A program made the position numbers and the translations under genes. A stretch of 64,000 bases of DNA from the NCBI GenBank assembly GCA_033807775.1, contig JAWVWS010001077.1, positions 186,001-250,000 of the forward strand, given 5' to 3'. The notes beneath the pieces were generated by a model that saw nothing but the letters and a program-made list of their open reading frames with translations, did no database searches and had not been told where the DNA came from. Positions 24,811 to 37,463 of the stretch are shown one piece after another; positions within the stretch are counted from its first letter, which is position 1, and each line of letters starts with the position of its first letter. Source of the stretch: Saussurea involucrata. Lineage: Eukaryota > Streptophyta > Magnoliopsida > Asterales > Asteraceae.

Positions 24811-27800
24811 ATCTTCCAAAACCTAGATCCACAAGTTTCCAACCATAAGTATTTATCCTCAAATACTTAGAATCATTTCCCAAACATTTAGAACCCAAAA
24901 TCTCAAATACATCAAGCCCTAATCTTCATAAATGAAGAAGGAAAAGAACACTTCAACTAAACATAACCAAAATTTCCACAATACTCCAAACGAGAAAGAA
25001 AGTGAACAAAATATGATTTTGAGCAATTAATCCTTTAATGACATATTATGATTTCTACACATCAAAATATCCAAAAGCCACAAATATGGTTGTTTTACAA
25101 CATTTATGAAGATAACCATTTCAAAAGAGTTAAACTATTCCATTAACTCAACCATTGATATTTTCAAGTAAAACACACAAATATTTGCAAAATAACATTT
25201 TTGGCATGCACAAAGTTTTCACAAATCACCTTGAACTCACCTCGCTAGATTTAAGCTAAATCTAGAATTTCTTCCAACGTAAGCTCCTTTGATGCAACTC
25301 GGATCCTTTAGGCCAAATCTTCCAAAACCTAGATCCACAAGTTTCCAACCATAAGTATTTATCCTCAAATACTTAGAATCATTCCCCAAACATTTAGATC
25401 CCAAAATCTCAAATACATCAAGCCCTAATCTTCATAAATGAAGAAGGAGAAGAACACTTCAACTAAACATAATCAAAATCGTCCACAATACTCCAAACGA
25501 GAAAGAAAGTGAACAAAATATGATTTTGACCAATTAATCCTTTAATGACATATTATGATTTTTACACATAAAAATATCCAAAAGCCCCAAATATGGTTGT
25601 TTTACAACATTTATGAAGATAACCATTTCAAAAGAGTTAAATTATTCCATTAACTCAACCATTGATATTTTCAAGTAAAACACACAAATATTTGGAAAAT
25701 AACATTTTTGGCATACACAAAGTTTTCACAAATCACCTTGAACTCACCTCGCTAGATTTAAGCTAAATTTAGAATTTCTCCCAACGTAAGCTCCTTTGAT
25801 GCAACCCGGATCCTTTAGGCCAAATCTTCCAAAACCTAGATCCACAAGTTTCCAACCATAAGTATTTATCCTCAAATACTTAGAATCATTCCCCAAACCT
25901 TTAGAACCTAAAATCTCAAATACATCAAGCCTTAATCTTCATAAATGAAGAAGGAGAAGAACACTTCAACTAAACATAACCAAAATCGTCCACAATACTC
26001 CAAACGAGAAAGAAAGTGAACAAAATATGATTTTGACCAATTAATCCTTTAATGACATATTATGATTTCTACACATCAAAATATCCAAAAGCCCCAAATA
26101 TGGTTGTTTTACAACATTTATGAAGATAACTATTTCAAAAGAGTTAAACTATTCCATTAACTCAACCATTGATATTTTCAAGTAAAACACACAAATATTT
26201 GGAAAATAACATTTTTGGCATGCACAAAGTTTTCACAAATCACCTTGAACTCACCTCGCTAGATTTAAGCTAAATCTAGAATTTCTCCCAACATAAGCTC
26301 CTTTGATGCAACCCGGATCCTTTAGGCCAAATCTTTCAAAACCTAGATCCACAAGTTTCCAACCATAACTATTTATCCTCAAATACTTAGAATCATTCCC
26401 CAAACATTTAGAACCCAAAATCTCAAATACATCAAGCCATAAACTTCATAAATGAAGAAGGAGAAGAACACTTCAACTAAACATAACCAAAATCGTCCAC
26501 AATACTCCAAACGAGAAAGAAAGTGAACAAAATATGATTTTGAGCAATTAATCCTTTAATGACATATTATGATTTCTACACATCAAAATATCCAAAAGCC
26601 CCAAATATGGTTGTTTTACAACATTATGAAGATAACCATTTCAAAAGAGTTAAACTATTCCATTAACTCAACCATTGATATTTTCAAGTAAAACACCCAA
26701 ATATTTGGAAAATAACATTTTTGGCATGCACAAAGTTTTCACAAATCAACCTGAACTCACGTCGCTAGATTTAAGCTAAATCTAGAATTTCTCCCAACGT
26801 AAGCTTCTTTGATGCAACCCGGATCCTTTAGGCCAAATCTTCCAAAACCTAGATCCACAAGTTTCCAACCATAAGTATTTATCCTCAAATACTTAGAATC
26901 ATTTCCCAAACATTTAGAACCCAAAATCTCAAATACATCAAGCCCTAATCTTCATAAATGAAGAAAGGAAAAGAACACTTCAACTAAACATAACCAAAAT
27001 TTCCACAATACTCCAAACGAGAAAGAAAGTGAACAAATAATGATTTTGAGCAATTAATCCTTTAATGACATATTATGATTTCTACACATCAAAATATCCA
27101 AAAGCCCCAAATATGGTTGTTTTACAACATTTATGAAGATAACCATTTCAAAAGAGTTAAACTATTCCATTAACTCAACCATTGATATTTTCAAGTAAAA
27201 CACACAAATATTTGGAAAATAACATTTTTGGCATGCACAAAGTTTTCACAAATCACCTTGAACTCACCTCGCTAGATTTAAGCTAAATCTAGAATTTCTC
27301 CCAACGTAAGCTCCTTTGATGCAACTCGGATCCTTTAGGCCAAATCTTCCAAAACCTAGATCCACAAGTTTCCAACCATAAGTATTTATCCTCAAATACT
27401 TAGAATCATTCCCCAAACATTTAGATCCCAAAATCTCAAATACATCAAGCCCTAATCTTCATAAATGAAGAAGGAGAAGAACACTTCAACTAAACATAAT
27501 CAAAATCGTCCACAATACTCCAAACGAGAAAGAAAGTGAACAAAATATGATTTTGACCAATTAATCCTTTAATGACATATTATGATTTTTACACATCAAA
27601 ATATCCAAAAGCCCCAAATATGGTTGTTTTATAACATTTATGAAGATAACCATTTCAAAAGAGTTAAATTATTCCATTAACTCAACCATTGATATTTTCA
27701 AGTAAAACACACAAATATTTGGAAAATAACATTTTTGGCATGCACAAAGTTTTCACAAATCAACTTGAACTCACGTCGCTAGATTTAAGTTAAATCTAGA

Positions 27801-28858
27801 ATTTCTTCCAACGTAAGCTTCTTTGATGCAACCCGGATCCTTTAGGCCAATTCTTCCAAAACCTAGATCCGCAAGTTTCCAACCATAAGTATTTATCCTC
27901 AAATACTTAGAATCATTCCCCAAACATTTAGAACCCAAAATCTCAAATACATCAAGCCCTAATCTTCATAAATGAAGAAGGAGAAGAACACTTCAACTAA
28001 ACATAACCAAAATCGTCCACAATACTCCAAACGAGAAAGAAAGTGAACAAAATATGATTTTGACCAATTAATCCTTTAATGACATATTATGATTTCTACA
28101 CATCAAAATATCCAAAAGCCCCAAATATGGTTGTTAACATTATGAAGATAACCATTTCAAAAGAGTTAAACTATTCCATTAACTCAACCATTCATATTTT
28201 CAAGTAAAACACCCAAATATTTGGAAAATAACATTTTTGGCATGCACAAAGTTCTCACAAATCAACCTGAACTCACGTCGCTAGATTTAAGCTAAATCTA
28301 GAATTTCACCCAACGTAAGCTTCTTTGATGCAACCCGGATACTTTAGGCCAAATCTTCCAAAACCTAGATCCGCAAGTTTCCAACCATAAGTATTTATCC
28401 TCAAATACTTAGAATCATTCCCCAAACATTTAGAACCCAAAATCTCAAATACATCAAGCCATAATCTTCATAAATGAAGAAGGAGAAGAACATTTCAACT
28501 AAACATAACCAAAATCGTCCACAATACTCCAAACGAGAAAGAAAGTGAACAAAATATGATTTTGAGCAATTAATCCTTTAATGACATATTATGATTTCTA
28601 CACATCAAAATATCCAAAAGCCCCAAATATGGTTGTTTTACAACATTATGAAGATAACCATTTCAAAAGAGTTAAACTATTCCATTAACTCAACCATTGA
28701 TATTTTCAAGTAAAACACCCAAATATTTGGAAAATAACATTTTTGGCATGCACAAAGTTTTCACAAATCAACCTGAACTCACGTCGCTAGATTTAAGCTA
28801 AATCTAGAATTTCTCCCAACGTAAGCTTCTTTGATGCAACCCGGATCCTTTAGGCCAA
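24811..28858 (+). repeat. Octamer higher-order repeat, copy 1 (4,048 bp)
   Basis: Units 50-57 start at 24811, 25317, 25824, 26331, 26837, 27344, 27851 and 28353 (506, 507, 507, 506, 507, 507, 502 and 506 bp). Markers in order: GGAAAAG with TTTGCAAAAT (u50), CACATAAAAAT (u51), AACATAAGCTCC (u52), GCCATAAAC (u53), CAAATAATG (u54), GATTTTTACAC with AAGTTAAATC (u55), GTTGTTAACATT with GTTCTCAC and TTTCACCC (u56), GAACATTTC (u57). u54 has one extra A (GAAGAAAGG), which explains the 1-bp difference from copy 2. Confidence 0.92.
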
Positions 28859-31800
28859 ATCTTCCAAAACCTAGATCCACAAGTTTCCAACCATAAGTAT
28901 TTATCCTCAAATACTTAGAATCATTTCCCAAACATTTAGAACCCAAAATCTCAAATACATCAAGCCCTAATCTTCATAAATGAAGAAGGAAAAGAACACT
29001 TCAACTAAACATAACCAAAATTTCCACAATACTCCAAACGAGAAAGAAAGTGAACAAAATATGATTTTGAGCAATTAATCCTTTAATGACATATTATGAT
29101 TTCTACACATCAAAATATCCAAAAGCCCCAAATATGGTTGTTTTACAACATTTATGAAGATAACCATTTCAAAAGAGTTAAACTATTCCATTAACTCAAC
29201 CATTGATATTTTCAAGTAAAACACACAAATATTTGCAAAATAACATTTTTGGCATGCACAAAGTTTTCACAAATCACCTTGAACTCACCTCGCTAGATTT
29301 AAGCTAAATCTAGAATTTCTTCCAACGTAAGCTCCTTTGATGCAACTCGGATCCTTTAAGCCAAATCTTCCAAAACCTAGATCCACAAGTTTCCAACCAT
29401 AAGTATTTATCCTCAAATACTTAGAATCATTCCCCAAACATTTAGATCCCAAAATCTCAAATACATCAAGCCCTAATCTTCATAAATGAAGAAGGAGAAG
29501 AACACTTCAACTAAACATAATCAAAATCGTCCACAATACTCCAAACGAGAAAGAAAGTGAACAAAATATGATTTTGACCAATTAATCCTTTAATGACATA
29601 TTATGATTTTTGCACATAAAAATATCCAAAAGCCCCAAATATGGTTGTTTTACAACATTTATGAAGATAACCATTTCAAAAGAGTTAAATTATTCCATTA
29701 ACTCAACCATTGATATTTTCAAGTAAAACACACAAATATTTGGAAAATAACATTTTTGGCATACACAAAGTTTTCACAAATCACCTTGAACTCACCTCGC
29801 TAGATTTAAGCTAAATTTAGAATTTCTCCCAACGTAAGCTCCTTTGATGCAACCCGGATCCTTTAGGCCAAATCTTCCAAAACCTAGATCCACAAGTTTC
29901 CAACCATAAGTATTTATCCTCAAATACTTAGAATCATTCCCCAAACCTTTAGAACCTAAAATCTCAAATACATCAAGCCTTAATCTTCATAAATGAAGAA
30001 GGAGAAGAACACTTCAACTAAACATAACCAAAATCGTCCACAATACTCCAAACGAGAAAGAAAGTGAACAAAATATGATTTTGACCAATTAATCCTTTAA
30101 TGACATATTATGATTTCTACACATCAAAATATCCAAAAGCCCCAAATATGGTTGTTTTACAACATTTATGAAGATAACCATTTCAAAAGAGTTAAACTAT
30201 TCCATTAACTCAACCATTGATATTTTCAAGTAAAACACACAAATATTTGGAAAATAACATTTTTGGCATGCACAAAGTTTTCACAAATCACCTTGAACTC
30301 ACCTCGCTAGATTTAAGCTAAATCTAGAATTTCTCCCAACATAAGCTCCTTTGATGCAACCCGGATCCTTTAGGCCAAATCTTTCAAAACCTAGATCCAC
30401 AAGTTTCCAACCATAACTATTTATCCTCAAATACTTAGAATCATTCCCCAAACATTTAGAACCCAAAATCTCAAATACATCAAGCCATAAACTTCATAAA
30501 TGAAGAAGGAGAAGAACACTTCAACTAAACATAACCAAAATCGTCCACAATACTCCAAACGAGAAAGAAAGTGAACAAAATATGATTTTGAGCAATTAAT
30601 CCTTTAATGACATATTATGATTTCTACACATCAAAATATCCAAAAGCCCCAAATATGGTTGTTTTACAACATTATGAAGATAACCATTTCAAAAGAGTTA
30701 AACTATTCCATTAACTCAACCATTGATATTTTCAAGTAAAACACCCAAATATTTGGAAAATAACATTTTTGGCATGCACAAAGTTTTCACAAATCAACCT
30801 GAACTCACGTCGCTAGATTTAAGCTAAATCTAGAATTTCTCCCAACGTAAGCTTCTTTGATGCAACCCGGATCCTTTAGGCCAAATCTTCCAAAACCTAG
30901 ATCCACAAGTTTCCAACCATAAGTATTTATCCTCAAATACTTAGAATCATTTCCCAAACATTTAGAACCCAAAATCTCAAATACATCAAGCCCTAATCTT
31001 CATAAATGAAGAAGGAAAAGAACACTTCAACTAAACATAACCAAAATTTCCACAATACTCCAAACGAGAAAGAAAGTGAACAAATAATGATTTTGAGCAA
31101 TTAATCCTTTAATGACATATTATGATTTCTACCCATCAAAATATCCAAAAGCCCCAAATATGGTTGTTTTACAACATTTATGAAGATAACCATTTCAAAA
31201 GAGTTAAACTATTCCATTAACTCAACCATTGATATTTTCAAGTAAAACACACAAATATTTGGAAAATAACATTTTTGGCATGCACAAAGTTTTCACAAAT
31301 CACCTTGAACTCACCTCGCTAGATTTAAGCTAAATCTAGAATTTCTCCCAACGTAAGCTCCTTTGATGCAACTCGGATCCTTTAGGCCAAATCTTCCAAA
31401 ACCTAGATCCACAAGTTTCCAACCATAAGTATTTATCCTCAAATACTTAGAATCATTCCCCAAACATTTAGATCCCAAAATCTCAAATACATCAAGCCCT
31501 AATCTTCATAAATGAAGAAGGAGAAGAACACTTCAACTAAACATAATCAAAATCGTCCACAATACTCCAAACGAGAAAGAAAGTGAACAAAATATGATTT
31601 TGACCAATTAATCCTTTAATGACATATTATGATTTTTACACATCAAAATATCCAAAAGCCCCAAATATGGTTGTTTTACAACATTTATGAAGATAGCCAT
31701 TTCAAAAGAGTTAAATTATTCCATTAACTCAACCATTGATATTTTCAAGTAAAACACACAAATATTTGGAAAATAACATTTTTGGCATGCACAAAGTTTT

Positions 31801-32905
31801 CACAAATCAACTTGAACTCACGTCGCTAGATTTAAGTTAAATCTAGAATTTCTTCCAACGTAAGCTTCTTTGATGCAACCCGGATCCTTTAGGCCAATTC
31901 TTCCAAAACCTAGATCCGCAAGTTTCCAACCATAAGTATTTATCCTCAAATACTTAGAATCATTCCCCAAACATTTAGAACCCAAAATCTCAAATACATC
32001 AAGCCCTAATCTTCATAAATGAAGAAGGAGAAGAACACTTCAACTAAACATAACCAAAATCGTCCACAATACTCCAAACGAGAAAGAAAGTGAACAAAAT
32101 ATGATTTTGACCAATTAATCCTTTAATGACATATTATGATTTCTACACATCAAAATATCCAAAAGCCCCAAATATGGTTGTTAACATTATGAAGATAACC
32201 ATTTCAAAAGAGTTAAACTATTCCATTAACTCAACCATTCATATTTTCAAGTAAAACACCCAAATATTTGGAAAATAACATTTTTGGCATGCACAAAGTT
32301 CTCACAAATCAACCTGAACTCACGTCGCTAGATTTAAGCTAAATCTAGAATTTCACCCAACGTAAGCTTCTTTGATGCAACCCGGATCCTTTAGGCCAAA
32401 TCTTCCAAAACCTAGATCCGCAAGTTTCCAACCATAAGTATTTATCCTCAAATACTTAGAATCATTCCCCAAACATTTAGAACCCAAAATCTCAAATACA
32501 TCAAGCCATAATCTTCATAAATGAAGAAGGAGAAGAACATTTCAACTAAACATAACCAAAATCGTCCACAATACTCCAAACGAGAAAGAAAGTGAACAAA
32601 ATATGATTTTGAGCAATTAATCCTTTAATGACATATTATGATTTCTACACATCAAAATATCCAAAAGCCCCAAATATGGTTGTTTTACAACATTATGAAG
32701 ATAACCATTTCAAAAGAGTTAAACTATTCCATTAACTCAACCATTGATATTTTCAAGTAAAACACCCAAATATTTGGAAAATAACATTTTTGGCATGCAC
32801 AAAGTTTTCACAAATCAACCTGAACTCACGTCGCTAGATTTAAGCTAAATCTAGAATTTCACCCAACGTAAGCTTCTTTGATGCAACCCGGATACTTTAG
32901 GCCAA
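28859..32905 (+). repeat. Octamer higher-order repeat, copy 2 (4,047 bp)
   Basis: Units 58-65 start at 28859, 29365, 29872, 30379, 30885, 31391, 31898 and 32400 and match units 50-57 marker by marker in the same order. Private changes include TTTTGCACAT (u59), CTACCCATC (u62) and GATAGCC (u63). The right end of u65 departs from u57 (TTTCACCC and GGATACTTT, taken from the end of a u56-type unit). Confidence 0.92.
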
Positions 32906-33411
32906 ATCTTCCAAAACCTAGATCCGCAAGTTTCCAACCATAAGTATTTATCCTCAAATACTTAGAATCATTCCCCAAACATTTAGAACCCAAAATCTCA
33001 AATACATCAAGCCATAATCTTCATAAATGAAGAAGGAGAAGAACATTTCAACTAAACATAACCAAAATCGTCCACAATACTCCAAACGAGAAAGAAAGTG
33101 AACAAAATATGATTTTGAGCAATTAATCCTTTAATGACATATTATGATTTCTACACATCAAAATATCCAAAAGCCCCAAATATGGTTGTTTTACAACATT
33201 ATGAAGATAACCATTTCAAAAGAGTTAAACTATTCCATTAACTCAACCATTGATATTTTCAAGTAAAACACCCAAATATTTGGAAAATAACATTTTTGGC
33301 ATGCACAAAGTTTTCACAAATCAACCTGAACTCACGTCGCTAGATTTAAGCTAAATCTAGAATTTCTCCCAACGTAAGCTTCTTTGATGCAACCCGGATC
33401 CTTTAGGCCAA
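32400..33411 (+). repeat. Tandem duplicate of one unit, u65-u66
   Basis: Both units carry the u57 markers GATCCGCAAG, GCCATAATC and GAACATTTC and are 506 bp. u65 ends with TTTCACCC and GGATACTTT, which belong to the end of u56, while u66 ends TTTCTCCC like u57. u65 is therefore u57-like on the left and u56-like at the far right, the product expected when a u57-type unit pairs out of register with its left neighbour. The switch is between about unit positions 410 and 462. Confidence 0.8.
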
Positions 33412-33917
33412 ATCTTCCAAAACCTAGATCCACAAGTTTCCAACCATAAGTATTTATCCTCAAATACTTAGAATCATTTCCCAAACATTTAGAACCCAAA
33501 ATCTCAAATACATCAAGCCCTAATCTTCATAAATGAAGAAGGAAAAGAACACTTCAACTAAACATAACCAAAATTTCCACAATACTCCAAACGAGAAAGA
33601 AAGTGAACAAAATATGATTTTGAGCAATTAATCCTTTAATGACATATTATGATTTCTACACATCAAAATATCCAAAAGCCCCAAATATGGTTGTTTTACA
33701 ACATTTATGAAGATAACCATTTCAAAAGAGTTAAACTATTCCATTAACTCAACCATTGATATTTTCAAGTAAAACACACAAATATTTGCAAAATAACATT
33801 TTTGGCATGCACAAAGTTTTCACAAATCACCTTGAACTCACCTCGCTAGATTTAAGCTAAATCTAGAATTTCTTCCAACGTAAGCTCCTTTGATGCAACT
33901 CGGATCCTTTAAGCCAA
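33412..33917 (+). repeat. Unit u67, start of a third octamer copy
   Basis: It matches u58 and u50: GGAAAAG, TTTGCAAAAT, TTTCTTCC, GCAACTCGG, and the TTTAAGCC that only u58 shares. With u66 and the left part of u68 it is the beginning of a third octamer copy that is then cut off. Confidence 0.82.
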
Positions 33918-34424
33918 ATCTTCCAAAACCTAGATCCACAAGTTTCCAACCATAAGTATTTATCCTCAAATACTTAGAATCATTCCCCAAACATTTAGAT
34001 CCCAAAATCTCAAATACATCAAGCCCTAATCTTCATAAATGAAGAAGGAGAAGAACACTTCAACTAAACATAATCAAAATCGTCCACAATACTCCAAACG
34101 AGAAAGAAAGTGAACAAAATATGATTTTGACCAATTAATCCTTTAATGACATATTATTATTTCTACACATCAAAATATCCAAAAGCCCCAAATATGGTTG
34201 TTTTACAACATTTATGAAGATAAGCATTTCAAAAGAGTTAAACTATTCCATTAACTCAACCATTAATATTTTCAAGTAAAACACACAAATATTTGGAAAA
34301 TAAAATTTTTGGCATGCACAAAGTTTTCAAAAATCAACCTGAACTCACCTCGCTAGATTTAAGCTAAATCTAGAATTTCTCCCAACGTAAGCTTCTTTGA
34401 TGCAACCCGGATCCTTTAGGCCAA
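33918..34424 (+). repeat. Hybrid unit u68 ending the octamer region
   Basis: The left part matches u59/u51 (TTAGATCCC, AATCAAAATCG, GACCAATT). From about unit position 240 it matches u88 and u97 (ATTATTATTTC, GATAAGC, ATTAATATT, TTTTCAAAAATC). The switch fits within about 20 bp near 34140-34160. This unit joins the octamer region to the next family of repeats. Confidence 0.8.
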
Positions 34425-34931
34425 ATCTTCCAAAACCTAGATCCACAAGTTTCCAACCATAAGTATTTATCCTCAAATACTTAGAATCATTCCCCAAACC
34501 TTTAGAACCTAAAATCTCAAATACATCAAGCCTTAATCTTCATAAATGAAGAAGGAGAAGAACACTTCAACTAAACATAACCAAAATCGTCCACAATACT
34601 CCAAGCGAGAAAGAAAGTGAACAAAATGTGATTTTGACCAATTAATCCTTTAATGACATATTATGATTTCTACACATCAAAATATCCAAAAGCCCCAAAT
34701 ATGGTTGTTTTACAACATTTATGAAGATAACCATTTCAAAAGAGTTAAACTATTCCATTAACTCAACCATTGATATTTTCAAGTAAAACACCCAAATATT
34801 AGGAAAATAACATTTTTGGCATGCACAAAGTTTTCACAAATCATCCTGAACTCACCTCGCTAGATTTAAGCTAAATCTAGAATTTCTCCCAACGTAAGCT
34901 TCTTTGATGCAACCCGGATCCTTTAGGCCAA
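34425..34931 (+). repeat. Unit u69 with CCAAGCGAG marker
   Basis: CCAAGCGAG near 34601 recurs only in units 89, 98, 103 and 114, tying this point to the right third of the window. It also has AAAATGTG and the AAATATTAGG and CATCCTG right end that reappears in u79. Confidence 0.82.
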
Positions 34932-37463
34932 ATCTTCCAAAACCTAGATCCACAAGTTTCCAACCATAAGTATTTATCCTCAAATACTTAGAATCATTTC
35001 TCAAACATTTAGAACCCAAAATCTCAAATACATCAAGCCCTAATCTTCATAAATGAAGAAGGAGAAGAACACTTCAACTAAACATAACCAAAATTTCCAC
35101 AATACTCCAAACGAGAAAGAAAGTGAACAAAATATGATTTTGAGCAATTAATCCTTTAATGACATATTATGATTTCTACACATCAAAATATCCAAAAGCC
35201 CCAAATATGGTTGTTTTACAACATTTATGAAGATAAGCATTTCAAAAGAGTTAAACTATTCCATTAACTCAACCATTGATATTTTCAAGTAAAACACACA
35301 AATATTTGGAAAATAACATTTTTGGCATGCACAAAGTTTTCAAAAATCAACCTGAACTCACCTCGCTAGATTTAGACTAAATCTAGAATTTCTCCCAACG
35401 TAAGCTTCTTTGATGCAACCCGGATCCCTTAGGCCAAATCTTCCAAAACCAAGATCCACAAGTTTCCAACCATAAGTATTTATCCTCAAATACTTAGAAT
35501 CATTACCCAAACCTTTAGAACCTAAAATCTCAAATACATCAAGCCTTAATCTTCATAAATGAAGAAGGAGAAGAACACTTCAACTAAACATAACCAAAAT
35601 CGTCCACAATACTCCAAACGAGAAAGAAAGTGAACAAAATATGATTTTGACCAATTAATCCTTTAATGACATATTATGATTTCTACACATCAAAATATCC
35701 AAAAGCCCCAAATATGGTTGTTTTACAACATTTATGAAGATAACCATTTCAAAAGAGTTAAACTATTCCATTAACTCAACCATTGATATTTTCAAGTAAA
35801 ACACACAAATATTTGGAAAATAACATTTTTGGCATTCACAAAGTTTTCACAAATCACCTTGAACTCACCTCGCTAGATTTAAGCTAAATCTAGAATTTCT
35901 CCCAACGTAAGCTCCTTTGATGCAACCCGGATCCTTTAGGCCAAATCTTTCAAAACCTAGATCCACAAGTTTCCAACCATAACTATTTATCCTCAAATAC
36001 TTAGAATCATTCCCCAAACATTTAGAACCCAAAATCTCAAATACATCAAGCCCTAATCTTCATAAATGAAGAAGGAGAAGAACACTTCAACTAAACATAA
36101 CCAAAATCGTCCACAATACTCCAAACGAGAAAGAAAGTGAACAAAATATGATTTTGAGCAATTAATCCTTTAATGACATATTATGATTTCTACACATCAA
36201 AATATCCAAAAGCCCCAAATATGGTTGTTTTACAACATTATGAAGATAACCATTTCAAAAGAGTTAAACTATTCCATTAACTCAACCATTGATATTTTCA
36301 AGTAAAACACCCAAATATTTGGAAAATAACATTTTTGGCATGCACAAAGTTTTCACAAATCAACCTGAACTCACGTAGCTAGATTTAAGCTAAATCTAGA
36401 ATTTCTCCCAACGTAAGCTTCTTTGATGCAACCCGGATCCTTTAGGCCAAATCTTCCAAAACCTAGATCCGCAAGTTTCCAACCATAAGTATTTATCCTC
36501 AAATACTTAGAATCATTCCCCAAACATTTAGAACCCAAAATCTCAAATACATCAAGCCATAATCTTCATAAATGAAGAAGGAGAAGAACACTTCAACTAA
36601 ACATAACCAAAATCGTCCACAATACTCCAAACGAGAAAGAAAGTGAACAAAATATGATTTTGTGCAATTAATCCTTTAATGACATATTATGATTTCTACA
36701 CATCAAAATATCCAAAAGCCCCAAATATGGTTGTTTTACAACATTATGAAGATAACCATTTCAAAAGAGTTAAACTATTCCATTAACTCAACCATTGATA
36801 TTTTCAAGTAAAACACCCAAATATTTGGAAAATAACATTTTTGGCATGCACAAAGTTTTCACAAATCAGCCTGAACTCACCTCGCTAGATTTAAGCTAAA
36901 TCTAGAATTTCTCCCAACGTAAGCTTCTTTGATGCAACCCGGATCCTTTAGGCCAAATCTTCCAAAACCTAGATCCACAAGTTTCCAACCATAAGTATTT
37001 ATCCTCAAATACTTAGAATCATTCCCCAAACCTTTAGAACCTAAAATCTCAAATACATCAAGCCTTAATCTTCATAAATGAAGAAGGAGAAGAACACTTC
37101 AACTAAACATAACCAAAATCGTCCACAATACTCCAAACGAGAAAGAAAGTGAACAAAATATGATTTTGACCAATTAATCCTTTAATGACATATTATGATT
37201 TCTACACATCAAAATATCCAAAAGCCCCAAATATGGTTGTTTTACAACATTTATGAAGATAACCATTTCAAAAGAGTTAAACTATTCCATTAACTCAACC
37301 ATTGATATTTTCAAGTAAAACACACAAATATTTGGAAAATAACATTTTTGGCATGCACAAAGTTTTCACAAATCACCTTGAACTCACCTCGCTAGATTTA
37401 AGCTAAATCTAGAATTTCTCCCAACGTAAGCTCCTTTGATTCAACCCGAATCCTTTAGGCCAA
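34932..37463 (+). repeat. Five-unit segment, copy 1 (2,532 bp; spacing 5,059 bp)
   Basis: Units 70-74 start at 34932, 35438, 35945, 36451 and 36957. Markers shared with 39991-42522: TTTAGACTAAATC (u70), AACCAAGATCC with CATTACCC (u71), ACGTAGC (u72), TTTTGTGCAATT with CAGCCTG (u73), GATTCAACCCGAATCC (u74). All five corresponding starts are exactly 5,059 bp apart. Confidence 0.92.
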
